From assembly GCA_024509875.1 (NCBI GenBank), contig JAMPIV010021247.1, positions 62,001 to 126,000 on the forward strand: a stretch of DNA of 64,000 bases, written 5' to 3'. The position numbers and the translations under genes were made by a program. Positions 60,111 through 64,000 of the stretch are shown here, piece by piece (positions within the stretch are counted from its first letter, which is position 1; each line of letters begins with the position of its first letter). The notes beneath the pieces are model-generated. The model searched no databases. It was not told the DNA's origin and was given only the letters and a program-made list of their open reading frames with translations. Source of the DNA: Oreohelix idahoensis. Its lineage: Eukaryota; Mollusca; Gastropoda; Stylommatophora; Oreohelicidae.

Positions 60111-62333
60111 TTGGTTTATTTGAATAGTGAGGAAATGTTAGAGACAGGAAGGTAAGATGGCCGACTTGTGTAAAATTTATATTTGACGATTGACAGTGAC
60201 AAAATTGAAAATCTAAACATACTGAAACTGACCATAAAAATCATATGGTAGTATAGCTTAGAGTCCCCTGAGCAAAAATATGTTTTAAAAAATATGGTAG
60301 TCCAAGTATTAGCCAAGTTATTGAGAAAATGCTAAATGTCTAGGAACGCTTGACCGGACAGACTGTTGTTCTAGCTCGTTACACATAACGTTAGTGGTGA
60401 CGCTAGTTTAAAAAAAAGAGGCATTGTAGGAATTCAAATTCTATTAGTTGGTATAAGAGTATAGGAGTAAAAGGGGAGAGATAGGAAAAATGTAACTAAA
60501 ACGAAACATCTTTTTCTATTGGGCATAACTAACGCGGACTGACCAATGGACTAAGAGGCACATAGTTTGTTTGGAATTGTTTTTTTTTTTTTCAAACTAA
60601 ATTCAAAAAGTTGTAGTAGTGCCTGCTTTCATTGGTCGGCTCAAATAGATATTGGCAAGAGGCATAGTGGTCTCGTGGCCATTTGACTAGAAAATTTTAT
60701 TCAAACAACTACGTTGAGATCAGAAGTGATAACTTGTAAAAATTAAATACTAATTCACTATCTGGACGGAGCAGAGCAAAACCGAGGCCATATTCTTTGC
60801 CAGTCAACGTTATTTGTGACATATTTCTTTGAACTAGTGGTAAGAATGCTTTATGTATTTACATGCTTGATTAAAACTGAAAAAGTCAGATACTGCTGTG
60901 GAAAAGTGAAGGAAGCAAACATTATTCAGTCCTCACATTGAACTGTATTTGACTGTTGTATATTATTATGATTTTGTATTAATATTTTGTATTGGAAATG
61001 TTAGGAAGCCTCTGTGTTCTATGAACACTTTTCAACATGCCTAGAGCGTTTATAAGTTAGAAAAGAAAAGAAAAAAATCATATAAAAGGAGATGTGGTTA
61101 CTCCACATAATTGCATTGAAGCAAACTATGTAAAAGTACAGTGGCGTATCTGCCATAGGGACCTGTGGTGTGGTCACAGAAGGGTGTGAGTCATAAATTA
61201 GGGGCTGATGCACATGAATGCACAAGAGGCTGACCCCATACCGTCATGTATAGATAGGGATAAGAAGTTGTGATCAGGTTGAAAAGGCCAGGGTGTCTTT
61301 TTATTGCAGAGTTTTTATTTCCTGTTACCATCCGGTGACAGGAAACCTGATGAGTGGGTTTAAAGTCTCCATTATAAAGTTTAAGCTGTCAGCTGATAGC
61401 CGGAAGGAGCTTACGTGTGGGTGCTGATCTACATTGTCTCTACATTGATATACTGACTTATATTCGACCTACGAAGAATCCCAGGTGACAAGTTATCAGC
61501 TGGGACCTCTGACATTTCATCCTAAGAAAATAGTTCCTATCAAAATAACATTGAATTATATGGGGCTTGATGAAAACAACAGCTCCTCATAACAAATGAC
61601 AATCACTAGCCACTATTAAAGTTTGATTCTGTGAATACACCTATAGGAACTCTATATTAACATATATTCATAGGACCAAGAGTCCATATTTTTAGTTAAA
61701 ACATTATATGTAAATATATTTCCTCATTTTCAAAGACCTGTTCAAAAGAAGTTGGCGGGACAGGCAGATTAAATTGTAAAAAGAAAAAACATTCAAATTT
61801 TAAAAGAAAACTTTAACCACTGTCTTATTCATTTATTATAGTGAGTTAAAGTGTATTGTGTTGATGTACCATCATCTTCATTTCACCCCTAGACACTAGA
61901 GACATCATACACCAGCCACTAGAATCAAAATACGGACTGTGTGAGATCTAGGGAGGTAGCGTTAGGTCCCCTGATCAATATATCATCATCATCATTCTTT
62001 TTATAGTCAGGGACCTACATGTGCTTGACCTCACACAGTTACCACAGACACAACTATCTTTTTTGTTAGGTATAACATCTTAACCTCCCCAGCAAAATTA
62101 CATTTGCTACATAAATTGGTAGGCTTGTCCGGGATAGGAACTTCTAGTACTACATATATTAGGGTCCTGGTTTGGGTTTTAGCTATAACAACATTTATAT
62201 TTACCCAGGGAATCCCCATTATTAATATTGCCCAAGATTTGGAAATTGATGAAGTGTCAGAGCCTGGATTAATTAATTAATTATAATTGTATTTGTTTTA
62301 GAAATTGATTTAGAACATTTTAGTATTTATCAG
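60111..62333. other. Unresolved region upstream of E4 gag
   Basis: Probably contains the 5' LTR and leader of E4, but I could not define LTR borders because the second LTR is outside the window. A short hairpin (TTTCCTGTTAC...GTGACAGGAAA) is at about 61,318-61,345, and a possible transposon-type CAGTGGCGTATCTGCC lies at 61,139. No ORF of note. Confidence 0.4.
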
Positions 62334-63366
62334 ATGGCGGATTTGGCCAAGTTTCGCTCTGCTGCTGTGCAGACTGCGAGAGACATGAATATGGAAGGTC
62401 AAGTTTTGATTGACTATGTCACCTCAGAATGTGATACGTTTATTGCTAGGGAAGAACATAGGTTAGCTGAAGAGAGGAGAATGCAGTTAGAAGATGCTAG
62501 AGAGATGAAGAAATTAGAGTTGGATAGAGAGGCTCAGAAAGAAATAAAACATTTACAAATTGAGGCTGAGAAGGAGGCTAGGGCCTTAGAGGCTGATAAA
62601 GAGGCTGAAATTAAGAGGCTCCAGTTTGAGGAGAAAAGATTAGAAAGGGAGGCAGAAGAAAAACGACTGCAAAGGGAAGCAGAAGAAAAGAGATTGGCTG
62701 CCGAAAGAGAAGCAGCAGATAAAAGATTAGAAAGGGAAGCAGAAGATAAAAGGTTGCAGAGGGAGCATGAGTTGCGACTAAGGGAGTTGGAGTTGCAATG
62801 CCATGCTCCTGAAAATGGTCACAGTCCCTCTACCTCTGATACGACTGCTAGTCAGGGGGCCTCCAACTCAGCTATGGGGCTTCATTTAGATTATTTTGTT
62901 GAGAGAGATGATGATATTGAATCATATCTAAGTAGGTATGAGGTATAAGCTACAACTTATGGGCTAGAAAAAGAGAGATGGAGCTTGAAGTTATCCCAAG
63001 GTCTTCGGGGAACAGCTTATGAAGTTTTTTTCAAAAATGAGCAATGATGACCAAGACAATTATGACATGTTAAAGCAGGCTCTATTGTTAAGATACGAAA
63101 AGCATGGCGAATTTTACAAGAAAAAGTTTAGAAATGCCACGTTACTGTCGGGTGAGATTTATCACCAGTTCTCTGCACGGTTGGAGACTTACTTGGAGAA
63201 ATGGACTGCTCTGGGGAAAACCCAAGATCTTAAAGAAATGATCCTTATTGAGCAATTGAGAGAGTCCATGGCTCCAGACTTGAGAAAGTTTCTCATGGAA
63301 CAGGGTGCAGAGAGGCTGGGTGAGTTACTTAATGTCGCTGAGAGGTATCAGGCAGCCCAGGCATAG
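62334..63366 (+). pseudogene. E4 Gag
   Basis: Starts MADLAKFRSAAVQTARDMN. About 160 residues of charged coiled coil follow with repeated EKRLxREAE units, then LHLDYFVERDDDIESYLSRYEV, the start of the Gag core. A TAA at 62946-62948 interrupts the frame, which then continues (YGLEKERWSLKLSQGL) to a register change at a T7 run near 63,025. The rest of the core (DDQDNYDMLKQALLLRYEKHG to LGELLNVAERYQAAQ) is in the next frame and ends at TAG 63364-63366. The core pattern (ERxRWxxKLSQxLxG, then YDMLKxALLxRxE) is shared with E1 and E3. Gag would form the particle; this copy is disrupted. Confidence 0.85.
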
Positions 63367-63425
63367 GTAGCTGGCACCAAAAAGAAGCATGTAGATAATT
63401 ATAGGGCCCACAAAACTCAAATAGG

Positions 63426-64000
63426 TTTGATAATAAAGATCAGGGTAGCAAGTTTAAGCCAAATTTTGATAGGCCACGACATGATAATAAACATAAAATC
63501 TCACAGTTCAATGACAGGAATTATGAGGAAAGGAAACCCCTTTATCAAAATAGATACTATTGCAAATGGTGTAAGAGAGAGGGTCATGACACCAAATTTT
63601 GTACCAGGAAACCTTCTCGGTGTGCTGCGATGAAGTTGGGGAAGAAGGAAGAAAAGGTAAAACCTACTGGACAGCAGGAACCTTATCATCCCCCAGTATG
63701 TGAGGACGTGGTATGTAATGGAGTCACAATTACGTGCCTTTACGATACCGGTTTGGATTTCGATTCCGTTGTGAGTGCGCACTTGGTGAACCCGGTTCAG
63801 TATACCACAGAGACAGTGGAGATTCAAAGGGCGACCAAGGACCTACCATTCATGAAACTTCCCATTTCAAGTATAACAGTGAAAACTCGCTATGTGGAAG
63901 GGATAATCAGAGCAGCAGTGATAGACGCACCCATTTACCCTCTGATATTGGGATGTCGTTATATCTTCTTGGGGAATCCCAAGAGTCCTGTGGTTCTGGC
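63426..64000 (+). pseudogene. E4 nucleocapsid zinc knuckle and protease (partial)
   Basis: The frame is open from about 63,426 to the window edge. It has a basic linker, then CKWCKREGHDTKFC (about 63,559-63,600), a classic CX2CX4HX4C zinc knuckle that packages RNA, then a Lys-rich linker, then the aspartic protease with CLYDTGLDFDSVV (about 63,738-63,775; Asp-Thr-Gly intact) and ILGCRYIFLG near the end, equivalent to ILGGRYVCIG in E1. A frameshift and TAG separate it from the Gag core. The knuckle is present here but absent in E1, E2 and E3. Confidence 0.85.

Larger units (their letters stand above)
62334..64000 (+). mobile_element. LTR retrotransposon E4 (Ty3/gypsy), 5' coding part, runs off the window
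   Basis: Gag and protease coding sequence on the plus strand, related to but clearly distinct from E1/E3 and E2. The element continues past base 64000, so the pol order cannot be determined here. Confidence 0.85.

Noticed and set aside
61672..61690. GGACCAAGAGTCCAT shared between the region upstream of E4 and the E2 LTR (about 35,515)
   Set aside because: The match is only about 15 bases and partly palindromic; not enough to claim LTR homology.

Overview
The window is eukaryotic, animal-type DNA, most likely from an invertebrate and plausibly a mollusc (low confidence on the taxon). The evidence is an AT-rich background, long introns with GTAAGT donors, tRNA-derived SINEs, single-ORF RTE-like LINEs with an apurinic endonuclease, LINEs with RNase H, Tc1 and hAT DNA transposons, and four Ty3/gypsy-superfamily LTR retrotransposons. 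Three of those carry integrase upstream of, or without, reverse transcriptase (GMR1-like order). There are no operons, rRNA genes or CRISPR arrays, and I see no intact free-standing tRNA gene.

Host gene: I can support two coding exons on the + strand. A signal-peptide exon (472-541) and a 180-base exon with four cysteines (32939-33118) are both bounded by GTAAGT donors and are phase-compatible. They are separated by a 32.4-kb intron made mostly of transposons. Any further exons would lie in or beyond the second transposon-filled intron; I found none by eye.

Layout. 1.4-5.1 kb: an RTE-like LINE (family A, minus strand) split by a 2.4-kb solo LTR with a 5-bp target duplication. 5.4-13.3 kb: decayed LINE fragments of several types, a hAT end, a SINE, and an RNase-H LINE (family C) split by about 2.3 kb of unidentified DNA. 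14-16.2 kb: a hairpin and a hAT MITE. 16.8-29 kb: a second family A LINE interrupted by a 9.2-kb LTR element (E1) whose single 1012-residue ORF encodes Gag, protease and integrase but lacks reverse transcriptase and RNase H. 29.4-31.3 kb: a 5'-truncated family B LINE with a 13-bp target duplication. 31.9-32.3 kb: a 34-bp minisatellite. 33.5-45.8 kb: a full-length family B LINE (13-bp duplication) into which a young 9.1-kb GMR1-like element (E2) inserted, leaving a 5-bp duplication.

46.1-57.8 kb: a SINE, a (TA)n tract, a Tc1 element, an older GMR1-like element (E3) with 5' and partial 3' LTRs, another (TA)n tract and a second dead Tc1 copy. 57.8-60.1 kb: an LTR in inverted orientation, related to the E1 and E3 LTRs. 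62.3-64.0 kb: the gag and protease start of a fourth LTR element (E4), which runs off the window.

The order of events is readable from the nesting: LINEs first, then LTR elements inserted into them, then deletions and microsatellite growth. The most interesting points are the RT-less but intact E1 ORF, the shared Copia-like pol order, the tandem repeats just inside the 5' LTRs of E1 and E3, the cluster of single-base homopolymer shifts in the otherwise young E2, and the probable secreted host gene hidden between the transposons.
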